Positions 53,136 to 61,795 of a stretch of 63,061 bases of DNA are shown one piece after another; position 1 is the stretch's first letter; every line of letters starts with the position of its first letter. Origin of the DNA: Tectiglobus sp963922535 (GTDB lineage Bacteria > Pseudomonadota > Alphaproteobacteria > Rhizobiales > Hyphomicrobiaceae); assembly GCA_963922535.1 (NCBI GenBank), contig CAWUIN010000003.1, positions 1 to 63,061 on the forward strand, in the 5' to 3' direction. Both the position numbers and the translations under genes were made by a program. The notes under the pieces were generated by a model. The model did no database searches. It was given only the letters and a program-made list of their open reading frames with translations, and was not told the origin of the DNA.

Positions 53136-54878
53136 TTAATGCCCGCTACTCATCACGCCAGTTTTAATCGAATAATCGACCGCCAGCCCGTAATCTGGAT
53201 CATCATCCGAATCAATAATCAGCTGGCCTGCTTTGTTTAAAAGCTTATGACAGTCATGTGATAAATGTCTAAGCTGCAGCGTCTTGCCGTGTGCCTCATA
53301 TCTTGCCGCCAGCTTTTCTATGGCCTGCAAAGCTGACTGGTCCACGACACGGCTATTAAGAAAATCTACGATGACCACATCAGGATCGTTGCGGGGATCG
53401 AACAGCTCATCAAAACCGGCAGCCGAGCCAAAAAACAGTGGTCCTTCGATTTTGTAAAGCTTCGCCTTTTCTGGCGTTGAATGTGTTGTGGCGCGTATCC
53501 GTGTTGCATTGTTCCATGCATAACACAGCGCGGACACGATGACGCCGACAATAACGGCCACAGCCAGGTCAGTAATAACCGTGACAATCGTCACCAGTAT
53601 CATAACGATCCCGTCCGTCAGCGGAATGCGTCCGAGGATTGTTAAGCTCCGCCACGCAAATGTGCCGATCACAACCATCATCATCACGCCGACCAGAGCT
53701 GCGAGAGGAATTTGTTCGATCAAACTTGACGCAAACACAATGAACATCAACAAGAACAGTGCTGCTGCAATGCCGGATAACCGCGTCCGCCCTCCGGAAT
53801 TTACATTGATCATGGACTGGCCGATCATGGCACAGCCGCCCATACCGCCGAAAAAACCGGTAATCGTGTTCGCGGTACCCTGAGCGATACACTCCTGTGA
53901 AGCCCCGCCACGCTGTTCGGTAATTTCGCCTACAAGGTTGAGTGTCAGCAGGCTTTCAATCAGTCCGATTGCAGCAAGGATCAGCGCATAAGGAAAGATG
54001 ATCTGAAGAGTTTCAAAATTGAAAGGCACCATTGGGATATGGAATGCCGGCAACCCACCCTGGATCGAAGCAAGGTCGCCGACACGGGGGACATCGATGC
54101 CAAACAGTATAACCAGAACTGCAATAACACCAATACCTACCAGTGGAGCCGGAATCAAATTCGTAAACCGCGGTGTGAAGTGAATGACAAGCATAGTCAT
54201 GAGAACCAGGAATAACATCGTAATCAGTGGCCAACCGCTCATCCAGACTTTATCACCATCAGGCCCTGTAACCTGAAACTGCAGCATTTGCGCCATGAAG
54301 ATCACGATCGCAAGCCCGTTAACGAAACCGAGCATAACGGGATGGGGCACCAGTCGGATGAATTTACCGAGCCTCAGCCCACCTGCGGCAATCTGTAAAA
54401 GACCCATTAAAACAACGGTTGCAAACAAGTATTCAACGCCATGCTTGGTTACTAATGATACCATAACCACCGCCAGTGCGCCGGTCGCCCCCGAAATCAT
54501 TCCTGGACGTCCGCCCATGATGGCAGTTATCAACCCCACAATGAACGCCGCATAAAGCCCAACCAGCGGATGCACACCAGCAACGAATGCAAACGCCACT
54601 GCCTCCGGCACCAGGGCGAGAGCCACTGTCAGCCCGGCGAGCACTTCTATTCTGATCCGCTCCGGGCTCAATTCAGCGCTGTTCGCCTGAGCCCATCCAG
54701 CCAGATCGATACGGTGAGCCAGCATCGCGAGCGTTAACTTTGGCATCTGGGCCGACTTTACAGCTCGAATTAACTTTGCTGCCAGGGCAGATGTTGCAAC
54801 CTGGATGAACTTTATCAGTTGGGCTAAATCTGACACTTGTCCTGCCTCCACAGTTTTGGAGTTGGTACTGTCCCGCAC
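53136..54878 (-). CDS. SulP-family inorganic anion transporter
   Basis: The 580-residue product has about 10-12 membrane segments starting with the family motif LTVALALVPEAVAFAFVAGVHPLVGLYAAF (split by normal residues), the central FFGGMGGCAMIGQSMINV, and a C-terminal STAS domain (about residues 470-570) with NSRVVDQSALQAIEKL. Substrates of the family include sulfate, bicarbonate and other anions; the type with GGMGGCAMIGQ is often close to bicarbonate transporters. The start is probably GTG 54878, but a later start is possible. Confidence 0.9.
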   Translation of the reverse strand: MRDSTNSKTVEAGQVSDLAQLIKFIQVATSALAAKLIRAVKSAQMPKLTLAMLAHRIDLAGWAQANSAELSPERIRIEVLAGLTVALALVPEAVAFAFVAGVHPLVGLYAAFIVGLITAIMGGRPGMISGATGALAVVMVSLVTKHGVEYLFATVVLMGLLQIAAGGLRLGKFIRLVPHPVMLGFVNGLAIVIFMAQMLQFQVTGPDGDKVWMSGWPLITMLFLVLMTMLVIHFTPRFTNLIPAPLVGIGVIAVLVILFGIDVPRVGDLASIQGGLPAFHIPMVPFNFETLQIIFPYALILAAIGLIESLLTLNLVGEITEQRGGASQECIAQGTANTITGFFGGMGGCAMIGQSMINVNSGGRTRLSGIAAALFLLMFIVFASSLIEQIPLAALVGVMMMVVIGTFAWRSLTILGRIPLTDGIVMILVTIVTVITDLAVAVIVGVIVSALCYAWNNATRIRATTHSTPEKAKLYKIEGPLFFGSAAGFDELFDPRNDPDVVIVDFLNSRVVDQSALQAIEKLAARYEAHGKTLQLRHLSHDCHKLLNKAGQLIIDSDDDPDYGLAVDYSIKTGVMSSGH

Positions 54879-55274
54879 ATAAACGGGAAAAAATTAATTG
54901 GAAACATTGCTTTACGAAATGATTTTCGATTATTTACAATGCCAAACGGGCGGCATAATTTGGCTCCTCGCTATTTCGAGTGAGTTGTGCATTAAAGCTG
55001 CAAAGTGGGTGAGCACCAGCCAGAATACAGAAATATGGAGGTCCACTTCTGGCTGCGCGGTGGGCTTTACCTTGAATTAATGCTTGAGCACTTGCTCTGA
55101 AATCTCAGAGGCCTTGATGATATAAGGGATTGCTCGGTTAACCAAGGGGATGGCCCCGCGACCATTTATTACGCAGTAAAGAAAAATCTAGCCACGCAAA
55201 ATGGCAAGGATTCAAAATATTCCTGTAAAAATCAAAAGCTTTGCAATATTTAACGGATTTTGAAATTACCTAAT
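54879..55274. other. Spacer between secB and the SulP gene
   Basis: This is 396 AT-rich bp without a convincing gene, RNA fold or repeat. It must hold the promoter of the SulP gene and the 3-prime end of the secB message. Confidence 0.35.
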
Positions 55275-55763
55275 TCAAGTTTCTTGTTGTTTTTGACGCT
55301 GAATGTAAAGTCCAGCAAAATCTATAGGCTCCAAAAACAATGGCGGGAAACCATTTTCTCTTGTTATGTCAGCGACAATGCGGCGCATAAAAGGAAACAT
55401 GAGAGTCGGACAGTTCACTATAAGCACAGGTTCCAATGCATCCTTAGGTAAATTTTCTACCCTGAATATACCGCTGTAAATCAGCTCCAGTTCATAGATC
55501 ACTTTGTCTGAGCTGGAAGCATTAGCTGTGAATTCGATTGCACTTTCATAGACGTCTTTACTGACATTTTTAGCATTGACGTTGATCTCAACATTCAAAT
55601 TCGGATTATCTTCAAGGCCGGAAAGAAATATATCAATGTTCGGGCATTCGAAGGAAAGATCGCGGATATATTGCGCAATAATATTAATCTGTGGTTGGTT
55701 TTTCTTATTATCCTTATGGTCCACACCATTTCCTGGTACATTAGGTGAATTATTATCGATCAT
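55275..55763 (-). CDS. secB: Protein-export chaperone SecB
   Basis: SecB keeps precursors unfolded and delivers them to SecA. The 162-residue product shows INIIAQYIRDLSFECPN, VYELELIYSGIFRVENLP-like sequence, CPTLMFPFMRRIVADITRENGFPPLFLEPIDFAGLY (in family-normal pieces) and a Gln/Lys tail. The N-terminus is an unusual Asn/Asp/Lys-rich stretch of about 25 residues. dnaQ and coaE, the common neighbours, are absent. Confidence 0.96.
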   Translation of the reverse strand: MIDNNSPNVPGNGVDHKDNKKNQPQINIIAQYIRDLSFECPNIDIFLSGLEDNPNLNVEINVNAKNVSKDVYESAIEFTANASSSDKVIYELELIYSGIFRVENLPKDALEPVLIVNCPTLMFPFMRRIVADITRENGFPPLFLEPIDFAGLYIQRQKQQET

Positions 55764-56039
55764 GGCGAAAATCCTTAACTACCTGAATATTGAGCGTTTC
55801 AAAAAGATTTAGTTTTAAGAAAAAACTTCTTTTATTCTTTAACAATTGAGAAAATCCTGCATCAAATATAAAACATGAGGATATATCTTACTGTCAAAGA
55901 TCACGCATCGCGGATCGTTCAGCCAGCGGGGTATGAGAATCGTCTCGCCCGCCAGCTCCATTTCACGTGCAGTTCAGACCCATCCAATCGCACACGACAA
56001 ACTCAGTTGTGATATAAGCGGTGACGTTCCAAATACAGC

Positions 56040-56534
56040 TTAACGTTTTGAGAACTGGAAGCTGCGACGCGCTTTCTTACGGCCATATTTTTTACGTTCG
56101 ACAGTTCGGCTGTCGCGCGTCAGAAAGCCATTCTTTTTAAGTGGTGCGCGAAGTTCAGGCTCGTAATGTGTCAGCGCCTTGGAGATCCCGTGTCGCACGG
56201 CACCGGCTTGGCCTGACAGGCCACCACCCTTAACGGTGGCCGTGACATCGTATTGGTCCAAACGGTCGACAAGCTGCAACGGCTGCCTGAGCAACATCTG
56301 CAGTACAGGGCGTGCAAAGTATTTATCAAATTCGCGATTGTTGATTTGAATACGTCCATTGCCAGGCTTAATCCAAACTCGTGCAATAGCATCCTTGCGT
56401 TTGCCCGTTGCATAGGCGCGGCCATGGGAATCCAGCTTTTGCACATGAACCGGAGCGGCATGTTCACCGATCAGCGCTTCATCTGCCACTGCTTCTCTGA
56501 GATTTTCGAGGGATTTAATTTCTTCGTCAGCCAT
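56040..56534 (-). CDS. rpsI: 30S ribosomal protein S9 (uS9)
   Basis: The 164-residue protein has an alphaproteobacterial N-terminal extension of about 35 residues, then YATGKRKDAIARVWIKPG, GGGLSGQAGAVRHGISKAL and the conserved basic end RKKYGRKKARRSFQFSKR, whose last Arg contacts tRNA in the P site. It follows rplM with a 5-bp gap, the universal rplM-rpsI pair. Confidence 0.98.
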   Translation of the reverse strand: MADEEIKSLENLREAVADEALIGEHAAPVHVQKLDSHGRAYATGKRKDAIARVWIKPGNGRIQINNREFDKYFARPVLQMLLRQPLQLVDRLDQYDVTATVKGGGLSGQAGAVRHGISKALTHYEPELRAPLKKNGFLTRDSRTVERKKYGRKKARRSFQFSKR

Positions 56535-56539
56535 AACGG

Positions 56540-57001
56540 TTACACCCTCGTATTCTTGGAATTCATGGACTTAACATCGAGGATTTCAGGTTTCTGTGCC
56601 TCGTGCGGATGCTCGCTGCCTTTATAAACGCGTAAGTTACGCATCAGCCGGCTGCGCAGTTTGCTTTTGTTGAGCATACGCTCAACTGCCTTTTCCACCA
56701 CACGCTCAGGAAAATTGCCCTCAATAATCATTTTGGGCGTTCTTTCCTTGATACCACCAGGATAGCCGGTATGACGATAATATTTCTTGTCGTCATATTT
56801 ATTGCCTGTAAAGACGACTTTATCAGCATTGATGACAATGACGTTGTCGCCCATATCGACATGTGGCGTAAATGTTGGTTTGTGCTTGCCCCGCAGACGC
56901 ACTGCTATGATAGAAGCAAGCCGGCCGACAACCAAACCCTCAGCATCGATCAAAATCCAATTTTTTTCCACTTCGCCCGGTTTGGCCGAATAGGTCATCA
57001 T
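56540..57001 (-). CDS. rplM: 50S ribosomal protein L13 (uL13)
   Basis: The 153-residue protein shows WILIDAEGLVVGRLASIIA, LRGKHKPTFTPHVDMGDNVIVINA, YRHTGYPGG and RMLNKSKLRSRLMRNLRVYKGSEHPHEAQ (family-normal). It may start at either of two adjacent ATG codons (57001 or 56998). rpsI follows. The upstream region to 57436 holds the operon promoter. Confidence 0.98.
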   Translation of the reverse strand: MMTYSAKPGEVEKNWILIDAEGLVVGRLASIIAVRLRGKHKPTFTPHVDMGDNVIVINADKVVFTGNKYDDKKYYRHTGYPGGIKERTPKMIIEGNFPERVVEKAVERMLNKSKLRSRLMRNLRVYKGSEHPHEAQKPEILDVKSMNSKNTRV

Positions 57002-57436
57002 GATTATTCATTCCTGGAATTTTTAAGTGCATTATACACGCACGGATGATCAAATCTGTATACACGTTCAATCATTTCTGCGCAACGATATTTTTCTTTT
57101 TAATATCAAAGGCTTAAGTTATGAGGTTGTATATTACCGCATTAATTGCATAAAAATCGCATAGCTCGTAATCATTGCAGAACATCGATTGTCGCTGTGT
57201 TTTGCCGCGGTATAACCTGCCCCGCCGCTATAAATGGTCGTAAACAAGGTTTTCAGCGGGGCATAATCTCCCATGACGAAGGAACACAGAGACCTAACGC
57301 CACTGGCGGCACGCAGCTTCAGTTCTCTACATCAGACTAATACGTCAATTAAATAAGCCATTGCAGAATAGCTCTTGTTTCGATTAGTGTCGCCGATACT
57401 TGCGATTAATGTCGAAAGTTCCTGAAAGGCATAATA
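57002..57436. other. Divergent spacer between rplM and the glutathione S-transferase gene
   Basis: This is 435 bp without a gene. An inverted repeat GCCCCGC...GCGGGGC spans about 57220-57265. The frame at 57146-57340 lacks a ribosome site and family features. Promoters for the ribosomal operon and the transferase gene are expected here. Confidence 0.4.
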
Positions 57437-58066
57437 ATGCTTGATTTGTATACATGGTCGACGCCGAACGGACGTAAAGTCTCTATTATGCTGGAAGAAA
57501 CCGGTCTTCCTTATAGGACCCACGCGGTAGACATTAGCAAGGACCAGCAGTTTGAACCTGATTTTCTCAAGATCAGCCCGAATAATCGCATTCCTGCGAT
57601 TATCGATCAGGATACCGGTATCCAACTTTTCGAATCGGGCTCTATTCTCATGTACTTAGCTCAAAAAGCAGGTGCATTATGGCCACCTTCCGGCGATGCG
57701 CACTGGCAGACCATTGCCTGGCTGATGTGGCAGATGGGCGGGCTTGGCCCGATGCTCGGGCAAGTTCATCACTTTGTCAAATATAACGAGGGTAAGGCAC
57801 CATACGCCAAAGAACGATATCTCAAGGAAGCCGCGCGGCTTTATGGCGTGCTCGACAGACGTCTTTCGGAAGTTACGTATGTTGCAGGTGAGTATTCGAT
57901 TGCCGACATAGCAATATGGCCGTGGGTTGCGCGATTTGAATGGCAAAAGGTGGACCTTATATCCTATCCCAACGTTAACCGGTGGTACAAAGAGATTGCG
58001 GCGCGGCCAGCGGTCCAGCGTGGCTACCATATTCCAGTTAAACAACCGGGCATTCCAATGCCCTAA
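57437..58066 (+). CDS. Glutathione S-transferase family protein (Nu/YfcG-like)
   Basis: The 209-residue product starts MLDLYTWSTPNGRKVSIMLEE, with the Thr-Pro-Asn active-site turn of YfcG/Nu-class transferases. It has NNRIPAI with the cis-Pro and FESGSILMYLA, which bind glutathione, and a helical C-terminal domain with YSIADIAIWPWV. Members of this class often act as disulfide-bond oxidoreductases. The DapA-family gene follows after 53 bp. Confidence 0.92.
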   Translation: MLDLYTWSTPNGRKVSIMLEETGLPYRTHAVDISKDQQFEPDFLKISPNNRIPAIIDQDTGIQLFESGSILMYLAQKAGALWPPSGDAHWQTIAWLMWQMGGLGPMLGQVHHFVKYNEGKAPYAKERYLKEAARLYGVLDRRLSEVTYVAGEYSIADIAIWPWVARFEWQKVDLISYPNVNRWYKEIAARPAVQRGYHIPVKQPGIPMP

Positions 58067-58119
58067 GCAATAAATGAGTAAATTTTCGTGGCACCGGAAT
58101 GCTGGTTAAAGGTGAAGAT

Positions 58120-59052
58120 ATGACATATAAGAACAATTTCTCAGGTGTAATTGCACCGGTGCTTACGCCATTCGGAGAGGACGGTGCGCCTGATCCGGAC
58201 AGGTTTGTCGAGCATGCCGAATGGCTTTTGTCAGACGAAGGCGGTTGCAACGCACTCGTCCCGTTTGGAACGACAGGTGAAGCGAATTCGCTCGGCATTG
58301 ACGAGCGTATGGAGCTGCTTGAGGACATGATCGATGCTGGAATTGAGCCGCTTAACCTGATGCCGGGCACAGGTTCGTGTGCACTGACCGATACGGTAAT
58401 TCTGACCCAGCATGCAATGGATCTTGGTTGCGGTGGTGTTTTGATGCTTCCGCCTTTTTACTATAAAAATCCATCGGAAGAAGGCCTGTTTCGCTATTTT
58501 GCCGACGTTATTGACGAGGTGGGTGATGACCGTCTTAAGATTTACCTCTACAATATTCCGTCTCTCACACAGGTCGGATTTTCGATGACCCTGATTGAGC
58601 GTTTGCGTCAGGAGTTTCCCGAAACCATTGCCGGGCTCAAGGATGCTTCGTGTGATTGGACGAATATGAAGAATATCCTCGATGCCTTTCCTGATTTTGA
58701 GTTGTTTCCTGGCTCTGAACTGTATCTACTTGATGGTCTTAAAAACGGTTTCGCTGGAGTAATTTCAGCAACTGCAAACGTAAACGGCCTAAAAATGCGT
58801 GCGATTTTTGACGATTGGCAGGCCGATGAGGCCATTCAACGTCAGGCGGAAGTATCTGCACTACGCCATACAATGCAGTCGTTTCCTATGATTGCTCTGC
58901 TTAAAACCATCATTGCACATTACCGCATGGATGCACAATGGCGCGAATTAAGGCCTCCGCTTGAAGCACTTGAGAGCGTTCAGGCCACTCAGGCAATCTC
59001 ACTGCTTATGGATGAGCATAACTTCAAACTCAACTTTGATCTGGCAGTATAG
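58120..59052 (+). CDS. Dihydrodipicolinate synthase (DapA) family aldolase
   Basis: The 310-residue barrel has GVIAPVLTPFGEDG, PFGTTGEANSL, the catalytic Tyr in YLYNIPSLT, and the Schiff-base Lys in IAGLKDASCDW. It is longer and more divergent than typical DapA (about 292 residues), and it does not lie beside smpB as DapA often does. It may be DapA itself or a pyruvate-dependent aldolase for sugar or hydroxyproline breakdown. ATG 58120 with AAAGGTG upstream is preferred over 58099. Confidence 0.83.
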   Translation: MTYKNNFSGVIAPVLTPFGEDGAPDPDRFVEHAEWLLSDEGGCNALVPFGTTGEANSLGIDERMELLEDMIDAGIEPLNLMPGTGSCALTDTVILTQHAMDLGCGGVLMLPPFYYKNPSEEGLFRYFADVIDEVGDDRLKIYLYNIPSLTQVGFSMTLIERLRQEFPETIAGLKDASCDWTNMKNILDAFPDFELFPGSELYLLDGLKNGFAGVISATANVNGLKMRAIFDDWQADEAIQRQAEVSALRHTMQSFPMIALLKTIIAHYRMDAQWRELRPPLEALESVQATQAISLLMDEHNFKLNFDLAV

Positions 59053-59069
59053 CAATAAGCACGACATCA

Positions 59070-59100
59070 ACCTATCGCGATGCCAAGCATTGCGATAGGT
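59070..59100. terminator. Stem-loop between convergent genes, probable terminator
   Basis: ACCTATCGCGATGC pairs with GCATTGCGATAGGT (one wobble pair) around a 3-base loop, 18 bp after the DapA-family stop. It has no strong T-run, but its place between convergent genes fits a two-way terminator. Confidence 0.6.
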
Positions 59101-59147
59101 GCGGATTTAACCTCCAGTAACTTCATGTGGCAATCGAAGACAAAGTG

Positions 59148-61445
59148 TTAGTTTTTGAACAGATCTTTAAGGAGCTGGCCTGAAGAATTGCCTTCCTTAT
59201 TATTGTCATTGTTTCCAAAAAGACCACGCACTACATCGCCAGCATCTTTACCTTTGAATTGTTCGCCAAGTTTGCGCACCGTATCAACTGTACTTTGCAC
59301 TGCCTTCGGGTCCGATAAGATACTGTTAAGATCCGGTTGGAAACTCAGATTATCCCAGGGCCCGTTAACGCGCACTGGCACCTCGATACCGTTGAGGTTT
59401 GCCTGGCCTCCCTGCCCTGCCAGACTGGCAACAAGCCTGGGCCGTAAAATCATATCAAGTTTACGGCCGCCAATGTCTGTATTCCCGGAACCTGTCACGC
59501 GTAACAGCGGGCTATTCATCCGCAAATCCTGCGTATTGGCTATGCCACGGCTGATATTGAAGCTTGCTGATAATTCTGAAAAGTCGGTTTTTGCCGTTGG
59601 TGTCTGATTAACCCCTGAAATCTGTCCGGACTGCAGGCCGCGAAGTATCTGCGGAATATTCCACCCGACCACTGCACCGTCGTTAAAAACAAAATTGGCT
59701 TTGCCAGACAGGCTCGACATCAAGTTTTGTTCAGAACGGCCATTACCAGCGATTGCAGCGGTCAGTCGTGCGGTCCCGGCAATCAGGTCCAGATCGGCAG
59801 CATCCTTCAACAGTGGTTGCGCCGATACATTGGCAACGGCAATGTTTGCGCTAAATTTCAGATTTTCTGCGTCACCCAGCTGTGCCGTTAAAACTCCACG
59901 GCCATTACCTCCGTAAAGCTCTATTTTATCCAGGTCTGCCCGGGCGCTGCCATTTGTCAGCGCGATGCGCAGCGCCATATCTTTGATTGCCAGGCCGGCG
60001 ACACGAAGGTCTGAGATTTGTAGTCGGGCATCGGCATCGGCAAGCCGCATTGCAGACATGTCTATCGGCTCACGGCTCCAGCCGGCAGTTTTTCTGTAAT
60101 CGCGAACCTGCGGACTGAAACGGCCGGCACCTTTATTTTCGCGCAGGATATCTTCAATTGATCTCGGTGAGCGTAGGTGGGCCGGCTGTTTAATCAGTTT
60201 GGGATGCGCAGGGCCGGCACCTTTGAAAGAGGCGCCAAGCTTGTCGATATCAAGCTGAGCGATATTCAGGTCGGCTTTGATTTTCGGTCGCAGATCGGCG
60301 AATTCCACGGCAATTTCACCGTTTGATCTGGTCTCTCCTAAACTTAATTGTGCATTACTCAGTTTAGCTTGCGATTGCGTTGCATTGAGATTGCCCTTTA
60401 AATCAAAAGCACCAAGTCCTTTGCCGTTTGGCAGGTTGGTACCCGCAAAATAGGCCAGCTTTTGCAATGAAGGCGAGACAATGGATACAGGACCGACAAT
60501 CCTGACTGTGTCTTCGAGCGTAAAATCTCCTTCAAATGCGGCATTAACCGAGCTGCTTTGCAGATTGAAACGCGCTTTTGCTGTACGTCCTTGAATAAGA
60601 GCGTCCGGGGTATCCAGGTGAATTTTAATGTTAAGGCGCTCGCCCTTCCAGTTAACTGCGCCATCGACTGTGAGCGGATCGGCAGTCCGCCGTCCTGTTA
60701 TCTTGATGTCGACGTTTGAAATTGCCTGCATTACGCCAGAGCGTTCGTCGCGGTATTGAATGTGACCGTCGTTAATGAGCAGTTCATGCCACTCCAGGCT
60801 GGCAAGAATACCCGTGCCGATATCGGGTTGTGCTGCGCGGAATACGACATTCTGCAGCTGGGCTGGCTGGACAGATGCGCCAACAACACCTGACACGGTG
60901 GATGGCGGCAGCATGGCCAGTTGGGTTGGCCTCGCTAAAGCTGTGATTTGCCAGCTGCGCCGTCCTGACTTGTCAACATGCAAATCTATAATTGGCCGAT
61001 TAAGACTGAGCTGTTCGACAACAATACGCCCTTCCAGCAACGGCAGCATGGCCACCGCAACATTGAGCTGGTCAGCGCGGATGGTTGGTGTGTCCTGCAT
61101 GCCTGGCGGTGACGAAATGGCAATATTCGGCAGCGAGATGCCAATACTTGGGAAAAACGTCAGCGAGGGCTGGCCCGTAATCGATAAATCGCGACCTGTA
61201 TTGGCCTTAACCTGGCGAATTAACTCACTGCGCACGATGGAGGCTGGATCTATAACAAAGACAGCGGCCGTAATGGCGCCAGCCAGAAGAATAACCAAAG
61301 CAGCAAACGCAAACAGAAATTTACCCAGCCATGAGTGCTGAGGTGGCTGGGGTGGTCTGCGCCGGCGTTTTCTCGCATGAGAAGGTTGCGCGACCGGCTG
61401 GCGCGAATAGTGAGGCGATGGATTGGAATGTGCGGTTCTGATCAT
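59148..61445 (-). CDS. AsmA family protein
   Basis: The 765-residue product has a basic, Pro-rich cytosolic start, one membrane segment (about residues 43-68, LGKFLFAFAALVILLAGAITAAVFV), the AsmA N-terminal region with TGRDLSITGQPSLTFFPSIGISLPNIAIS, and a C-terminal AsmA_2-type domain with GKANFVFNDGAVVGWNIPQILRGL. It ends with an Asp/Asn/Gly-rich tail. Relatives bridge the inner and outer membrane and are linked to lipid transport or outer-membrane assembly. It stands alone. Confidence 0.9.
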   Translation of the reverse strand: MIRTAHSNPSPHYSRQPVAQPSHARKRRRRPPQPPQHSWLGKFLFAFAALVILLAGAITAAVFVIDPASIVRSELIRQVKANTGRDLSITGQPSLTFFPSIGISLPNIAISSPPGMQDTPTIRADQLNVAVAMLPLLEGRIVVEQLSLNRPIIDLHVDKSGRRSWQITALARPTQLAMLPPSTVSGVVGASVQPAQLQNVVFRAAQPDIGTGILASLEWHELLINDGHIQYRDERSGVMQAISNVDIKITGRRTADPLTVDGAVNWKGERLNIKIHLDTPDALIQGRTAKARFNLQSSSVNAAFEGDFTLEDTVRIVGPVSIVSPSLQKLAYFAGTNLPNGKGLGAFDLKGNLNATQSQAKLSNAQLSLGETRSNGEIAVEFADLRPKIKADLNIAQLDIDKLGASFKGAGPAHPKLIKQPAHLRSPRSIEDILRENKGAGRFSPQVRDYRKTAGWSREPIDMSAMRLADADARLQISDLRVAGLAIKDMALRIALTNGSARADLDKIELYGGNGRGVLTAQLGDAENLKFSANIAVANVSAQPLLKDAADLDLIAGTARLTAAIAGNGRSEQNLMSSLSGKANFVFNDGAVVGWNIPQILRGLQSGQISGVNQTPTAKTDFSELSASFNISRGIANTQDLRMNSPLLRVTGSGNTDIGGRKLDMILRPRLVASLAGQGGQANLNGIEVPVRVNGPWDNLSFQPDLNSILSDPKAVQSTVDTVRKLGEQFKGKDAGDVVRGLFGNNDNNKEGNSSGQLLKDLFKN

Positions 61446-61795
61446 ACAGGGCTCGCAGATACATTAAATACTGATTTCGAAAGCCAAGCGTTTGAATTGC
61501 AGTGAAGCATTGCGCACAATAATGCAGCATTTAGACCGCACCTGATTGTGCCACTAAGTTGCATACTTTTTATTAATAAATCTAGTTTCAAAATAAGAAT
61601 ATCGCCGATGTTTGTTGACATTTTGGGCATAAATCCCACTAATGCGTCATATGGATGCAGAGACATCGGGTGAAATTTTGCCGGCTGCAGTTACGCACGC
61701 CAGGAAATCTCCGTCTCAGGCAGCCATGCCCCGTTTGACGCGCATGCTAACGATGGCGCCGCCTGGCGGCTGTTTCTCGTTCTCGGGTCACGCGA
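61446..61795. other. Spacer between asmA-like and AIPR-type genes
   Basis: This is 350 bp without a recognisable gene, repeat or RNA. The sequence around 61740-61780 is GC-rich and may hold a weak hairpin (GGCGCCGCCTGGCGGCTG). Confidence 0.35.

Noticed and set aside
57146..57340. 64-codon frame upstream of the glutathione S-transferase gene
   Set aside because: Unlikely composition and no ribosome site; it lies in a divergent promoter spacer.
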